Assembly (NCBI GenBank): GCA_039720395.1
Contig: CM077833.1
Location: 14,817,133-14,881,132 of the forward strand
Length of the DNA stretch: 64,000 nucleotides
Direction: 5' to 3'
DNA from: Liquidambar formosana
Taxonomy: Eukaryota; Streptophyta; Magnoliopsida; Saxifragales; Altingiaceae
The notes below the pieces were generated by a model. It ran no database searches. It was not told the origin of the DNA and saw nothing but the letters and a program-made list of their open reading frames with translations. The translations under genes were made by a program, and so were the position numbers. Positions 47,683-59,215 of this stretch are shown here, in pieces; positions within the stretch are counted from its first letter, which is position 1; each line of letters begins with the position of its first letter.

Positions 47683-48623
47683 GTATTTTTTCTCTTTTTC
47701 TCTCATCTTTATGATGTGACTACTTTTATTGTCTTAAATTATTAAAAATTGAGTATGTTTGGATAAATTTTTTATTTTTTAGCTTTTTATTTTCAAAAGT
47801 TGAAAAAAAAAAAAAGATGAAGGTTTTGATCAAGTACAAAACATTTTGGAAGTTATTTTTAAAAATTGAGGGAGTACCAAATTTTTATATCTTTACTTTT
47901 TAAAAGTAAAAAGCAAAAAGTATAATAAATGAGAATATACTACTGTATGGGTCTAAAATTGGACCACAAACTCTGAAACGTGGGGTTGGAGTTGATTTTA
48001 CCGTTTCATTTGCAATCACAAGCTGGAAAACAAGAGAAGCCGAAGTGGGTTCGGCCAAAACCTCTTTAATGCTTAAGTCAGTGACTATATATCTTTTTGG
48101 GAGAGAAGGAAAGGTAGAAGATGATGTGTGTAAAATTAGGGTACTATTCATCATACCTCATTTGACTGCGGAATGTTCATTTTGTACCTACTTGGATTGA
48201 CCTGTGCCAGTTATGATAACTACTTGGATTGAGTTAAACCTAACTAGGGTTAGCCCAATAATCGTCAGACCACGGTTTGTTGGCTGTGGTTGAGTGGTTA
48301 ACTTTAAGTTAAATGTTAGCTGACAATGGTTGTAGGGTAGAACCATAATTTGATTAGGTTTGCCACGTGTCCCGAGCTTAGTTGGAGACATGTTATGGCG
48401 ATAACGATGTTCTCATGAGTTGGTCTAGAGATGAAACTGAACTGATCCCGGATTGGGCTATTAGGACAGAAATTAGACCGCCTCGTCTTGAAATTGAGGA
48501 CTAAGCTCGTGACTCTAACTCTAGTACTTTACTTCAAGGACTGTGTTCCAATCCTCGCGCTTTACCATAGGAATATACTCACACAACTACCTTTGGACAA
48601 CTATTGATTTTTAAATTCAAAAA
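47683..48623. other. Start of copy 2 intron 2, then unclassified insertion
   Basis: The first 75 bases resemble the corresponding part of intron 2 of the intact gene ('cttaaattatt'). From about 47,757 the sequence departs, with A/T-rich inverted phrases (AAAAGTTGAAAA, AAAAGTAAAAAG). No gene was recognised. Confidence 0.4.
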
Positions 48624-49644
48624 GGGTAGGGCTATTTCCACACCCCTAAATGGGTTATTTTGTCATTTCACACCTTTTACCCTTTTCTTTTCCTTTTTTT
48701 TTTCCTTCTGCATCATCCTTTCTTTTGTCCTTTTTCGTTCCTCCAACAACTCTTCTGCACATGGCGAACTCCATTTTTTTGTAGCAAATAATGCAATTTC
48801 AATCCAAAAAAAAAAAACAAGAAGAAGAGGGGGAAACGGAATAGAAAAGGAGAAGCATGACAAACGTCTACAGAGAAAGAAAAACAAAAAATACAAAAAA
48901 AAAAAAAAAAAAAAAATGAAGAAGCAACAGCAACAATTAGCTACTCGTCGGCAAATCCAAACGTCCATTGGTCTTCTTCAAGGTGTAGTGACTCAATTCG
49001 TCGGAAAACCAACCAGATTTGAACTTAAAGTTTAAACCCATGACCTTGTTACTGAGCATCGGAGGCTGGGTTGGGTATGTCATCGTTGGCGGAGGTGATG
49101 AGTCCGGGACGAGCTTTTCCTGTGGCGGCCATGGCCAGCAATTTCCAGCAAACGAGCTCTTGTGATCCATAGTGGGATGACGACTGTAGGTGCAGGAAGG
49201 AGGGAGCTGGACAAAGGGGGAAAACAAAAAACAAAAACAAAGAGAGGGTCGTGGCCGGTGTCGAATGTTAGATTCAATGCAAGAAAGGACAGGGTCCTTC
49301 GTTCCTTTTTTTTAGGGGTGGGGAGAGAGGGGGTGCCTTCGTGGCCGGAAAACATGGAGTTCGTCGGGGGATTTTTTATTCTTTTTCCCCATATTGCTTA
49401 TATTTAGTTGTATTGAGCCATTGAATTTTTATTTTTAGACCCAAATCCGGTGGCATTATAGAGGTTGTGGATTTGTGTTCAACTGTGAGAGAATGGGGGT
49501 AGACTGGTAGCGTGAAGTGAAGAGAGGAAAGAGGAATTCATTGAGAAGGGAAGAGAGAGGAGAGAGAAGGGAACAGTGAAATGACGAAATTACTCCTTTA
49601 GGGGTGTGGATTAATTAAAAAAAGGTGTGAAAATAGGCTCACCC
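48624..49644. mobile_element. MULE-like TIR element in copy 2 intron 2
   Basis: The ends are GGGTAGGGCTATTTCCACACC-like on the left and GGGTGAGCCTATTTTCACAC on the right (minus strand). Flanking nonamers are ATTCAAAAA (48615-48623) and ATTGAAAAA (49645-49653), a one-mismatch 9-bp duplication. The arms also share 'cacacccctaaa-g-gttatttcgtcatttcac' type phrases. ORFs on both strands are low-complexity Lys/Phe/Ser. No transposase. Confidence 0.75.
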
Positions 49645-49653
49645 ATTGAAAAA

Positions 49654-50441
49654 ATGCCACTCAATATTGACTAGGTTTGTTTCTACACAATACTAGTCAC
49701 TCTTCCAAGTATATCACTAAACATATATCTTTTTGATAAAAAGATCGGAATGATTTGGATATAAAATTAATGATGATTTGACGTTGCTTCTTTTTATTTC
49801 ATTTTATTTCTTTTAAGGTGAATTGCAGAACGGAATCCCCAATATAGAACACTCCTGCAGAGGTGAATTCAGGATTTTATCAACATTACGACGCAACTAA
49901 GAACTCAATAATCAACTTTTTATCTCATCAACACATATAAAAAAATAGTAAAAAAATCTAAGTAATGCATATTTAAAAATTTTTAACTAATTTTTCCAAA
50001 AAAAATAAAAGAAAAATAAATTTTAGACCAAAAGGGAAGCCACATAAGATCATACTCTTCCTTTTTTTCTTTCTAAAATTCACAATGTCGTTGTTATCTG
50101 TACAGTTTTGTAAATGATGAGTTACGCTTGGCTTCTTTCTATAAAAGCTTTGTTTGTATTTAGGATTGAGGGCTGTACGTTTTTCATTTTTATTTTTATG
50201 TTTAAGATTTTTCCTTTTTTTGGATAAGGGTGCATGAGAAGTGAGAATGGGTAAAGTTATAAGACCACACATCAGCATGATTGAATAAAGATGATGAGAG
50301 AGCACATAAAGCTGATAGGCACTTCACGTACACTCCAAAAGCCTTGGCATTAATTGAATAAAGGTGACAAAATAGTACATAAGACTGATAAGCATATTAT
50401 ACTCTAATACCTTAGGTGACTTTTAAAGGCATAAAAATTTG
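49654..50441. other. Continuation of copy 2 intron 2, then spacer
   Basis: About 49,660-49,735 matches intron 2 of the intact laccase at about 22,908-22,975 (shared 'tattgacta-gtttgttt', 'actagtca', 'atcactaaac'). This shows the MULE at 48.6-49.6 kb sits in the old intron. Beyond about 49,740 the similarity stops and no gene is recognised. Confidence 0.55.
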
Positions 50442-52373
50442 GGATTTTTTGCAATAGCCCCATACTTTAACACTTCTATTACAATAGAACAACAAACAAA
50501 ATCATTAACCTAACAACCCCTTTTGACCCAAAAGAGATAAAATTGCCCTTGATTTAACAATCAACCCTTCTCATCCATTGCCAGAATTGCAGCAACCCAT
50601 TAAGCCCTAACTCCCTAAACCAATCCACCATCTATGTAGCATCAAACCCAAATCGTCAACCTCATCATTGAGCCACAGCATCTCCCTATTCCATCGCACC
50701 TCGCCGAGCCACCCCATTAACCATATGCAGCCGTGAATGTCTCTTCTTCGAATGTATCTCTTTGTCAGTCATGAGTTTCACCTTCTCCATATGCTCCGAT
50801 GAATCTCACAATCAATCTCCCTTCTCTGACAAAGTTCATCCTAACCCCACCCCATTTCTATCAAAGGACCATTATAATCGAGCAAATCTAAGAAAAAAAG
50901 GTAGGAACTAGCACTAGATCAAAATAAAAAAAAAAAAAAAAAGTTCGCTTCTACCATTTTTGACCAGCGAGCTGTGCTTTCATTGTTATTGGTTGAGAAA
51001 TTGCAATATTTGTATATAAAACAGTAACACTTTACCATTTTGTGCTTTGATAAATTTATATAGAAAATAGTAACAGTTTACTATTACGTGCTTTGAAAAC
51101 TTTATATAGAAAATAATAACAGTTTACTATTATGTGCTTTGAAAAAATTATATACAAAAACAATAACGGCTTGCTATTTTATGTTATAAAAAAAAAACTA
51201 CAACAATGTAAACTCAAACACCAGGCAGCAGCCACCAAAAAAAAAAAAACTATTTACGTTATGTTACTTTTCTCAGATTTACTATTTTATGATTTTAAAA
51301 ATTTATACACAAAATAGTAAGATTCTACTATTGTTTTTGAAAGATTATATAATAACATAGTAATAACTTGCTATTTTACGTTATAAAAAACACTACAACA
51401 AATTGAACTCAAACACCAATTAAGCAACAGCCCCCCAAAAAATAGATAGATCTGGAGTTGCAAAAAAAAAAAAAAAAAAAAGGAAGCATACACACACACA
51501 CACACACACACAGATTTGGAGTTGCAAACAATAGATTTGAAGTTGCAATTTAAACAATAGATCTGGAGTTTGGAGATGAAAAGAAGAAGAAGGAGAAGAA
51601 AAGGAGAGAGATAGAGAGAGAAGAGAATGGTAGGAGATGCCTGTGGTGGTGGAAGTAGAGGTGGTGGAGGCCATCGGAGAAGAGGCGTCGCTTGGCCATC
51701 GTCAGAGAAGAGCTGCCGTCGGAGAAGAGGCGTCACTTAGCCGTCGTCGGAGAAGGTCTAGTCGTGACCTTGATGAAGATCGAGTGGCCGAAGAAGATGC
51801 CGCTGCCGTTGTCGTTTCCATGGAAATCAAAACTATTGTTTTTGAAACTTAGGTTATAACCTTTTAAAGGTTAAAGTGGGGATTTTTAAAATCTCTTTTC
51901 CTTATAGCTAATAAAACTATTAGGGTAAATTGCAAAAAACCCCCCGAAGTATGGGGGGGGTTAACAAATAACCCCCCTTATGTTTTAATTTTATCAATGT
52001 GCCTCCTAATTTAGTTAGAAGACAAAACTGATGTCTACCCAATTGGCCATGATGCCAGTGAGGGTTTTGGCGATTTTGGGCAACATGAGTCCATTAAAGG
52101 TATTATGTGTGTAGCTATGTGACTAATTTTTGTAAAATTTCATTAACAGCAAGTGACAGTGGGACACATTGACAAAAATTAAAACATAAGGGAGCATTGA
52201 CAAAATTAAAACATAAGGGGGGTTATCTACTAATCGCCCCCCCCCCCCCCCCCCAAAATACTTCAAGGGGGTTTTCTACAATTTACCCAAACTATTAAAT
52301 TAAGGGGATATGGAGTTAAAAATTATTTTGATGGAGTTATTATTAAAAGGAGACCCCTTATAAGGGTAATTGC
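50442..52373. mobile_element. Probable MULE-like element, 1.9 kb
   Basis: The left end GGGATTTTTTGCAATAGCCC pairs with the right end on the minus strand, GGGAATATTAGCAATTACCC, as imperfect TIRs. Inside are repeated 'tagtaac-gtttactatt' phrases (51,020-51,390), a CA/GT microsatellite (about 51,490-51,511) and a Glu/Arg-rich ORF (51,637-51,852) that looks like a random translation of GA/CGTCG-rich DNA. The 9-bp duplication is weak (TAAAAATTT, TAAAAGGAG). A younger MITE is nested at 51,923. Confidence 0.5.
51923..52288. mobile_element. 366-bp MULE MITE with exact 9-bp TSD
   Basis: AAACTATTA flanks it exactly (51914-51922, 52289-52297). TIRs are GGGTAAATTGCAAAAAACCC (left) and GGGTAAATTGTAGAAAACCC (right, minus strand). 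It contains a C18 run (52,237-52,254) next to the right arm and a direct repeat 'gacaaaaattaaaacataaggg'. Confidence 0.85.
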
Positions 52374-52441
52374 TAATATTCCCTAAAAGGAGACCCCATA
52401 TTTTTGAATTAGTTTTTTCCTATGTTTTTCCAAAACTATCC

Positions 52442-53119
52442 TACTCCCTCTTAACTACAAAAATATATATTCATTTTTGTTTTTTGGCTGTCCCAAAATA
52501 TTTGTCATTTAAAAAGTCAAATTATAAATTTTTTTAACTTTCTCATTCTATTCCTTTATTATAGCATATCTTAAGGGAGTAGATATCCAATTTCCTTGGC
52601 TATTTTAGCTAATTACCAAATCACATTTTTCAATCTTTAAGGAACTAGCTAGCTATATGGCTAACTATTTTAACTATTATCATTTTGTTTAGTTACATTT
52701 AATTAGCCAATGTTCATTAGCTATTATCATTTTTGGTAAAGAAAGTGACAGTTTCCTCTCTATTTACAACATTCTCAATCTCTTTCTCTCTCTACCAAAT
52801 TATTTTAAAAAAGAAATATTATTGATAAAAAATTTAACAAAGTAATAACTAATACATTTGGAATACTTACTTGAATAGCTAGCTAGTTATCTTAAAAAAT
52901 GTCATTTTTCTAGTTAAAGTAGCAAAAAAATAGCTATTACCCTTGGAGATGCTCTTACACCAAAAATTACTTTAAACACATAACTAATGCATTGATAATA
53001 AGATAGGAGTACTTCTGGAAAGAAAAAGTTGAATGGATGATAAATCAATACATTAATTGATTTTCTTAATATGTGTGCATTTTCAAAAAGGTTTATCTTT
53101 ATGGGACAGAGGGAGTAGT
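52442..53119. mobile_element. Stowaway-like ends with a nested MITE
   Basis: TACTCCCTCTTAACTAC at 52,442 and, on the minus strand, TACTCCCTCTGTCCCATAAA ending at 53,117 are Stowaway-type termini. Between them, about 52,580-52,957, inverted phrases ('ccttggctattttagcta', minus-strand 'aagggtaatagctattttt') and a GAGCATCTCCAAGG end suggest a second, Harbinger-like MITE. Boundaries are tentative. Confidence 0.4.
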
Positions 53120-53136
53120 ACTTTAAATAATCTATA

Positions 53137-56056
53137 TCTATACTACCTATAAAAAGTTGAATGTGAGAAAAACTTTTGATTCACAAATTTATCCTCATTA
53201 AAATTTTTAAATACATTTTTAGCCTTGGTGGACATCCACCATCATATGGTAATTAACTAATTAACAAACCAAGGGAAACTATTTAATTGAAGTGAGGCTA
53301 CATATGATTGAGTGTTTGAGTTAGATTCTAACTCGAAAAGGTGTGAAACACTTTCTTATCCCCTTTAGATGACCCGTGAAAGTTACATTTTATTCGAACT
53401 CAAAAAGGTATAGAAGCCCTCCTATTGCTGGATAGACTAATTTTCCAAAAGCTGTAGGGAGCAAAATCTGGTTGCATGGGTAATGGTTCTTACCTCTGTC
53501 CAATATTTAATATTGATGTTAATGGAATGGATTTTCAATGTTTCTTGTTTTTATTGAAACATATTTGTAGGTTAACAACAATATCAGTTTCGTTGATAAG
53601 AGATTTGGCCGACGAGGTTAGAATTAGTCTTTTAAATCATGCTATTTTCTTATTTCCTTTTTCCTTCCATTCAATTAAAGATTTAAAGTGCTCCTTAAAC
53701 TTGATTTATTTCGATGTGATATTAATTTAATGCTATTACTATTAGAAAGGTTTTTTTTTTTTTTTGGTCGGTTGGATAGGGTATTTTAGACTATGCTATT
53801 TTACGTACATATAGGATTGCTTTCTTCCTTTTTCTCATTTAAAAAAATAAAATAAATGTTATGAGAATTATTTTATTTAATTAAATTTGTTCCTTTTCTT
53901 TATACCATGTCTAGATGCCAAGTACCTAAGGAATATATACATACGGTTATGTTCCCATCAGTACATGTTGATATAAGTTATATCAGCACCATTCATTGGG
54001 AATTGTACCTTTTACTTAGGTCCAATATACCTCATATCCCACTAATGTACAAGTACAACTCTCAATGCAAGTGTTGGTATAAGTAATATCAACACATGCT
54101 TACCTGATCATCATCCTATATATATATATCTATCTATCTATCTATACTACCTATAAAAAGATGAATGTGAGAAAAACTTTTGATTGACTAATATACCCTT
54201 ATTTTAATTTTTAAATACACAACTACCCTTCTGCATATATAGGAAATATAGTAACATAAAACACATACCTTAATAAGAATTCTAAAAAAATTATGAAACT
54301 ACCTTTCTGCATATAAAAGAAATATAGCAATATAAAACACATACCTTAATAAGAATTCTAAGGAAACTATAATTCTAGGCTTCTTTACCCTTCTCTACAA
54401 AACTAATATAATAGATGCCTGTCAAACCCTAGCCGTAGTAGTTAGGCTAACCAATATAATAGAAGCCTATCGAACCCTAGCTAGTAATAGTAGTTACGCC
54501 AAAGAAGGGTAGTACTGTAGTAGTGGTGGTGCAACAAGTGCGTCGAGGATTGATGAGGGTAGTAGTAGCAATAATTCGCAGCTTTCGTGGGTTACTAAGT
54601 AAGAAATAGCACGTTGATGAGGTGAGTGAGCTATGATGTGGAATATCATTATAGGTTGAATAAATGTGGTTTGTCTAGCAGCAGGGGACTTGGCGTGATC
54701 AATCTGTGATGGCATCATTTTGATCATTTATTTATTTGTTTTCGAGGAATTGGATGCACTTCATAAATATCTCCAATTCTATTATAAACTCCCATATATA
54801 TTCTCCTTACCTCTGAATCTACATAGCATTAGATTTGATAAATAAGGATTACACCAATTTTAGCAAATTATAATGTGCAAGAATTAAAATGAAATATTAT
54901 ATATATATATTTTTTTTCATGTTCTTATAGGATAGATTAAGCCCTATGTAAAAGTACTTCTTAAAACATTAAGTTAGTTTTTGACAGTATAATATATATA
55001 TAATATTTCCATTTGAATTTTAAACCCTAAAACAACTTAATGTAAAAATAAAAAATAAAATAAAAAGTATAGAAATCTTCCATTGTTACCATTGAATAAA
55101 CATATGATTCAAAAAAACAAAACAAAGAAAATATATCACTTGAAATTATTAGCAAAATTTAGGAAAAAAATACATATGCAAAAAAAAAAAAAAAAAAAAA
55201 AAGAAAAAAGAAAAAGGGGAATCCAAAGATCATCAACAAATCTTGGTTTGGCACAGTTTAGTAGGGAGGTTGATGGTTTGTATGTTTCATTAGAAGATGT
55301 CTCAATTTGTGTAAGGGACCAATTCCTTACAGACTTAAATTATATTTCTACTTAACAAATTTAATTTGATCTCTTTTTTTTTTTTTTTTTGTTATTTTAC
55401 TATTATTATTATTATATTTGGTTGTTTTCCTTTCAAGAAAAAAAAAATAGAGACATTCTTGCTTTGTTGTTCGACGCATTTCTTGAAGAACAATCTCTCA
55501 AACAAAATTTAGAAAAATTGGCAAATAAATAAATAAATATAGAGTTTGAAATCAATTTGAACTATACACACCAAATAAAAACCCTTCCTTACTTCTTGTT
55601 CTTTTCCAAGTATATGGAGTTGATCTTGTATGATTTTTTTATTCTTCCATGCACCGTACTCACATATATATACATTTTTTGTGCTTAGTTTTGACAGATA
55701 ATCATCATACGTTTTTATTGATTCTTCAGGTGTTAGTGCTAATGATTCAAAGACCAAACTATAACAAAATTTTCTATGCTATAATACTAATGTTTTTTTA
55801 TAAATAAATTATTTTGATTTTGATTTTTTTTTCCATATATATACACTTTTTGTGCTTAGTTTGGATGGATGATCATCATACATTTTTATTGATTCTTCAT
55901 ATGTTAATGCTAATATTGATTCAAAGACCAAACTATAACAAAATTTAATATAATATAATACTAATGATTTTTTATAAATAAATTATTTTTATTTTCATTT
56001 CAAAAAAAAAAAAAAAAAAAACAATTCTCACAAAAAAAATTCACGTGCAACGCACG
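53137..56056 (+). mobile_element. Helitron region with two 5' ends
   Basis: TCTATACTACCTATAAAAAG occurs at 53,137 and again at 54,141, each after an A and each followed by TGAATGTGAGAAAAAC, so two Helitron 5' ends of one family lie in tandem or nested. A GC-rich hairpin CACGTGCAACGCACGTG (56,042-56,058) is the typical 3' signature, but the expected CTAG is replaced by the start of the LTR retrotransposon. An internal direct repeat with 'gattcttcag-tgttagtgctaat' occurs at about 55,660-55,770 and 55,835-55,945. No Rep/helicase gene; the ORFs (53,476-53,730 and others) have no recognised motif. Confidence 0.6.
53950..54117. mobile_element. Small MITE, same family as 12.9-13.3 kb
   Basis: It carries TTGATATAAGTTATATCAGC at the left and ends GATCATCATCC at the right, the inverse of the ends at 13,111. 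It is nested in the first Helitron. Confidence 0.5.
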
Positions 56057-56569
56057 TGTGCTATCAGGACTTGAATGATCAGCCATGACAGCTAAGCCAA
56101 CCTGAACTCTTTCAACCACGAACTAAAATGGGTAACGGATCCAAGCTCTACATGAAGGAAACACGTGAATAAAACAGCTATCGCATAACAAACGGGTAGG
56201 CAGTTATTCTAATTACGATTCAAAGCTGACTATGGTCAAGCCAACTCTGGTCACATAGTTATCAATTGGACTCAGGTTAAACTCAACAAAAGGAAAACCG
56301 CTATCTAACCAAACCATGGTTAGATCAAGATATTGATATAAATAGAACAATTCTAAGCCTGACAAAGGCAAGCAGTATAGAAACCCTAGTCTAAAACCCT
56401 CCTTTTCGCTATATACAGTCAATTGACTTCAGCATCGGAGAGGTGACGACCGGACTCACTCCAGTAATCCCTTAACGGTGTGTTTATTGTGTGCAGGCCA
56501 GTCCATTGGTGGGGGCGCAGCTCTGCTCGAATCAACCAGCATTCATCGTACGGAAAAATACCCCGTACA
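56057..56569 (+). repeat. 5' LTR of a Tat-lineage Ty3/gypsy retrotransposon
   Basis: The right edge is fixed by CCCCGTACA followed at once by a primer-binding-site-like sequence. The left edge is taken at TGTGCTATCAGG because LTRs begin TG and this gives TGT...ACA ends; it could be off by a few bases. TATAAATAG (56,337-56,345) is a plausible core promoter. The 3' LTR lies beyond the window, so neither LTR identity nor target duplication can be judged. Confidence 0.65.
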
Positions 56570-56570
56570 A

Positions 56571-56588
56571 TTTGGCACCGTCTGTGGG
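56571..56588 (+). promoter_or_regulatory. Primer binding site
   Basis: TTTGGCACCGTCTGTGGG immediately after the LTR is the usual position and type of a plant Ty3/gypsy primer binding site. The primer tRNA was not identified. Confidence 0.7.
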
Positions 56589-56602
56589 AACCATCGCGAT
56601 AG

Positions 56603-58437
56603 ATGGCATCACCACCTCCGACCACCCTAGGTCAGACCAGATCTGGAGCAACCTTCACTAGGAATGACACAGCAACCGGAGGAAATGGTGGAACACGACT
56701 GGTTCTTCCGCATCTAACAACGGTGGCAGCACTACCACCTCCAGCCGGTGGGTTTCCGCCACAGTCTTCCCATCAACTCTCTCCAGAGATTTTCGCCATC
56801 CTGCAGACTTTGGATGACCAGCCAGGCTTACGAGCCATTTATGATCATGCAGTGGCAAACAACCCCAACTCCGCGACAGTGGTTGAACTGCTGGCCACCA
56901 TGTAAAATCAGATCCAAGCAGTTCAACTCGAACGTTTAGCGATGGAACAGAGTTATCGCCGTCACATCCACCGTACAGTCGCACAAGGGGAAACACCAGT
57001 GTTAGAGGCAGCAAGTCATACTAACTGCCGGAACAACTCACGACCTCAGGAGAGTTCGGCAAAAAATAGGCATTCTTATCCTCATCATTTTGACCGTGAT
57101 GGAAGACACAGATCTCCAGTTATTAAAAGAAAGACACCAGAACGCAGGAATTACGGAGCTAGGGACAACATCGATTCACGACCTAAAAGCCCAAGGTGTT
57201 TAGGAAGGTCAGAGCACTGTCATGGAGCCGATAGTAGAGGTCGAGAACGCAGGACTGAAAAAATTATGCGCCGATCAAGGTCCGCAGATCGGGACAGGGA
57301 ACACTATTCAATGAAATGCCAACAAAAACGCTCCCGATCTCTGGTTAATGGTGAGTCCGGTATTTCAAAGAGATTCCGTAATCACTACGAAGAGTAGGCA
57401 AATCGAACTCATAGTTCCGCCATAGTCCGCTCACCGTTCTCAAGGTGGATACAGCTCACGCCAATCCCTCGAGGTTATTCTGAAATTACTTTTACCCCTT
57501 ATTTGCTTTCCATAAACCCTGTTCATCATCTAAATTACTATCTGCAGCGTATGTCATTGTATATAGGGAATGAAGGTTTTTTGTGTAAGATTTTTCCTAT
57601 GAGCCTGGGGGAAATGGATTTGAAATGGTGGGCCAAAATTCCAGACAAGTCTATCAACAGCTGGACCGAACTGAGCAAGCTATTTAAGAATCGTTTCATC
57701 ACGAGCTGCAAATTCGCGAAAACCATATAGAATTTGTATGAGGTGAGACAGAAGCATGATGAGGGAATTCGGGAATACTCACAACGGTTTTGGGAAATTT
57801 ACAATGAGATTGATGATGCTGTAGAAAAGAATGCCATGGATCTCTTCCGCCTCGGGCTGAAGAAACCGTCCCCACTGTTCAGCGAACTTACTTTAAATCC
57901 CCTAAAGCAGCTCTCCGAACTACTTCACGTTATTGGGAAATATGCCGAGCTCGACGATGTATATCGCAAGTCCAATACGAAAAACAACGAACCTGAAGAG
58001 AGGAAAAGGATTCCCGAACTCATAGGAATCAATCCCGAGAAGATCGAACAAGGGGAACAAGCAACCCAAACCAAACCATCCTTACAGTATTCACTCTACC
58101 AATCTACAAAGTGATGAAGGCAGTTGAAAATAGAGATTTCTTCGAAAAACCTAGGCCAATGGCACAAGACCCCGAGAAGAGAAATAAAAAATTGTATTGC
58201 AGTTACCACAAAGACCATGGTTATATGACTGAAAACTGCAGAACTCTGAAGTACAAGTTGGAAACTTGGGCAAAAGAAGGTAAGCTCAACGAATTCATAG
58301 ATCGGGGAGAAAAGACTGGTCAGTCTGGAGAAAAGATTCCTGACCCAAAAAATGCACAGATCAGGCAACAAAAAGTACTGGGAACAATTGATGTCATCAC
58401 GGGAGGATACGAGTCAACTGCCCTTTCAACTAACTAA
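56603..58437 (+). pseudogene. Retrotransposon gag, decayed
   Basis: The frame opens at ATG 56,603, 33 bases after the LTR. It encodes a Pro/Gly-rich N-terminus, a long Arg/Ser-rich basic segment (about 57,000-57,390) and then the retrotransposon gag core, with WWAKIPDKSINSWTELSKLF (near 57,628) and YSQRFWEIYNEIDDAV. In-frame stops lie at 56,903, 57,395, 57,728 and 58,112. A frame change near 58,110 leads into a zinc-knuckle-like segment with Cys and His spaced as in YCSYHKDHGYMTENC (about 58,195). The structural protein of the particle therefore cannot be made whole from this copy. Confidence 0.85.
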
Positions 58438-58485
58438 CTGCGGGCCCAATACTAAAAAGCTTGTCATGCCGTAGAAATCAACAAA

Positions 58486-59136
58486 GTGACAAGTGAACCA
58501 ACTTTAGTTCCGTCAAATGAGGGCTCCAGTCAGAAAACTCTATTCTTCAAGGAGGACGAGTTCAATTCGGGTGTGCAACACCCACACAACGATGCTCTGG
58601 TAGTTCGCATGCTGATAGCCAACTATGATGTCGGGAAGGTTTACGTTGACAACGGGGCTTCAGTAAACGTTATGTTTCAAAGGCTCTTCGAAAAACTTGG
58701 GCTAGAAGAATCTAGCTTAAAACCTTTACATGTCAATTTAAGAGCTTTTAATGGCAACACCACCCTTTCCCTTGGTGAAATTACATTGGCAGTGTGGGCA
58801 GGCTCAGTGCAGATGATGGAAACTTTTATCGTGATCCGAGAGCGGTCAGTTTACAATGTCATACTGGGTCGGCCTTGGATCCACGCGATTCGAGCTGTCC
58901 CTTCCTCATATCACCAGTCAATTCGCTTCCCTTGTCCCGAGGGAATAATGGAAATCAAAGGAAGTCAAGCTGTAGCTCGGGAATGTTTCTTAACTGAATA
59001 CACCGGGCATTCAGCTCCAACTACAAAAAACTTGAAAGCCAAGATCCCAAGACTACCCAGTCCCGAACAGACTGACGCACCCGAGTGTGATCTCGATCAG
59101 AAAAAGAAGGCAAAGAAGAGCTCGAACCCATTATAG
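58486..59136 (+). pseudogene. Retrotransposon aspartic protease region
   Basis: The open segment contains VYVDNGASVNVMF (about 58,641-58,679), the Asp-containing active-site motif in the DNG(A/S)S form common in Tat elements, and VILGRPWIHAIRAVPSSYHQ (near 58,858), the conserved C-terminal protease motif. It is separated from gag by a stop at 58,435 and from RT by a stop and a frame change near 59,135. Its first Met is probably not a native start, because these are parts of one polyprotein. Confidence 0.85.
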
Positions 59137-59215
59137 CAACGAAAGGAGGGTCGGCTGGGGGTTTTAGAAACTTGTTCAGAACCAGCTGACCGCACAGAGG
59201 AGGAACTGAAGGAAA

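Noticed and set aside
48604..49407. Lys-rich and Phe-rich ORFs on both strands
   Set aside because: Low-complexity translations of A/T tracts and GA-rich TIR arms of the MULE-like element.
51371..51852. Ser/Leu-rich minus ORF and Glu/Arg-rich plus ORF
   Set aside because: Both derive from CA/GT microsatellites and GA-rich tracts in a TIR element; no homology recognised.
53476..53730. 84-residue ORF within the Helitron
   Set aside because: No recognised domain and no conservation evidence; could be a captured gene fragment but nothing supports that.
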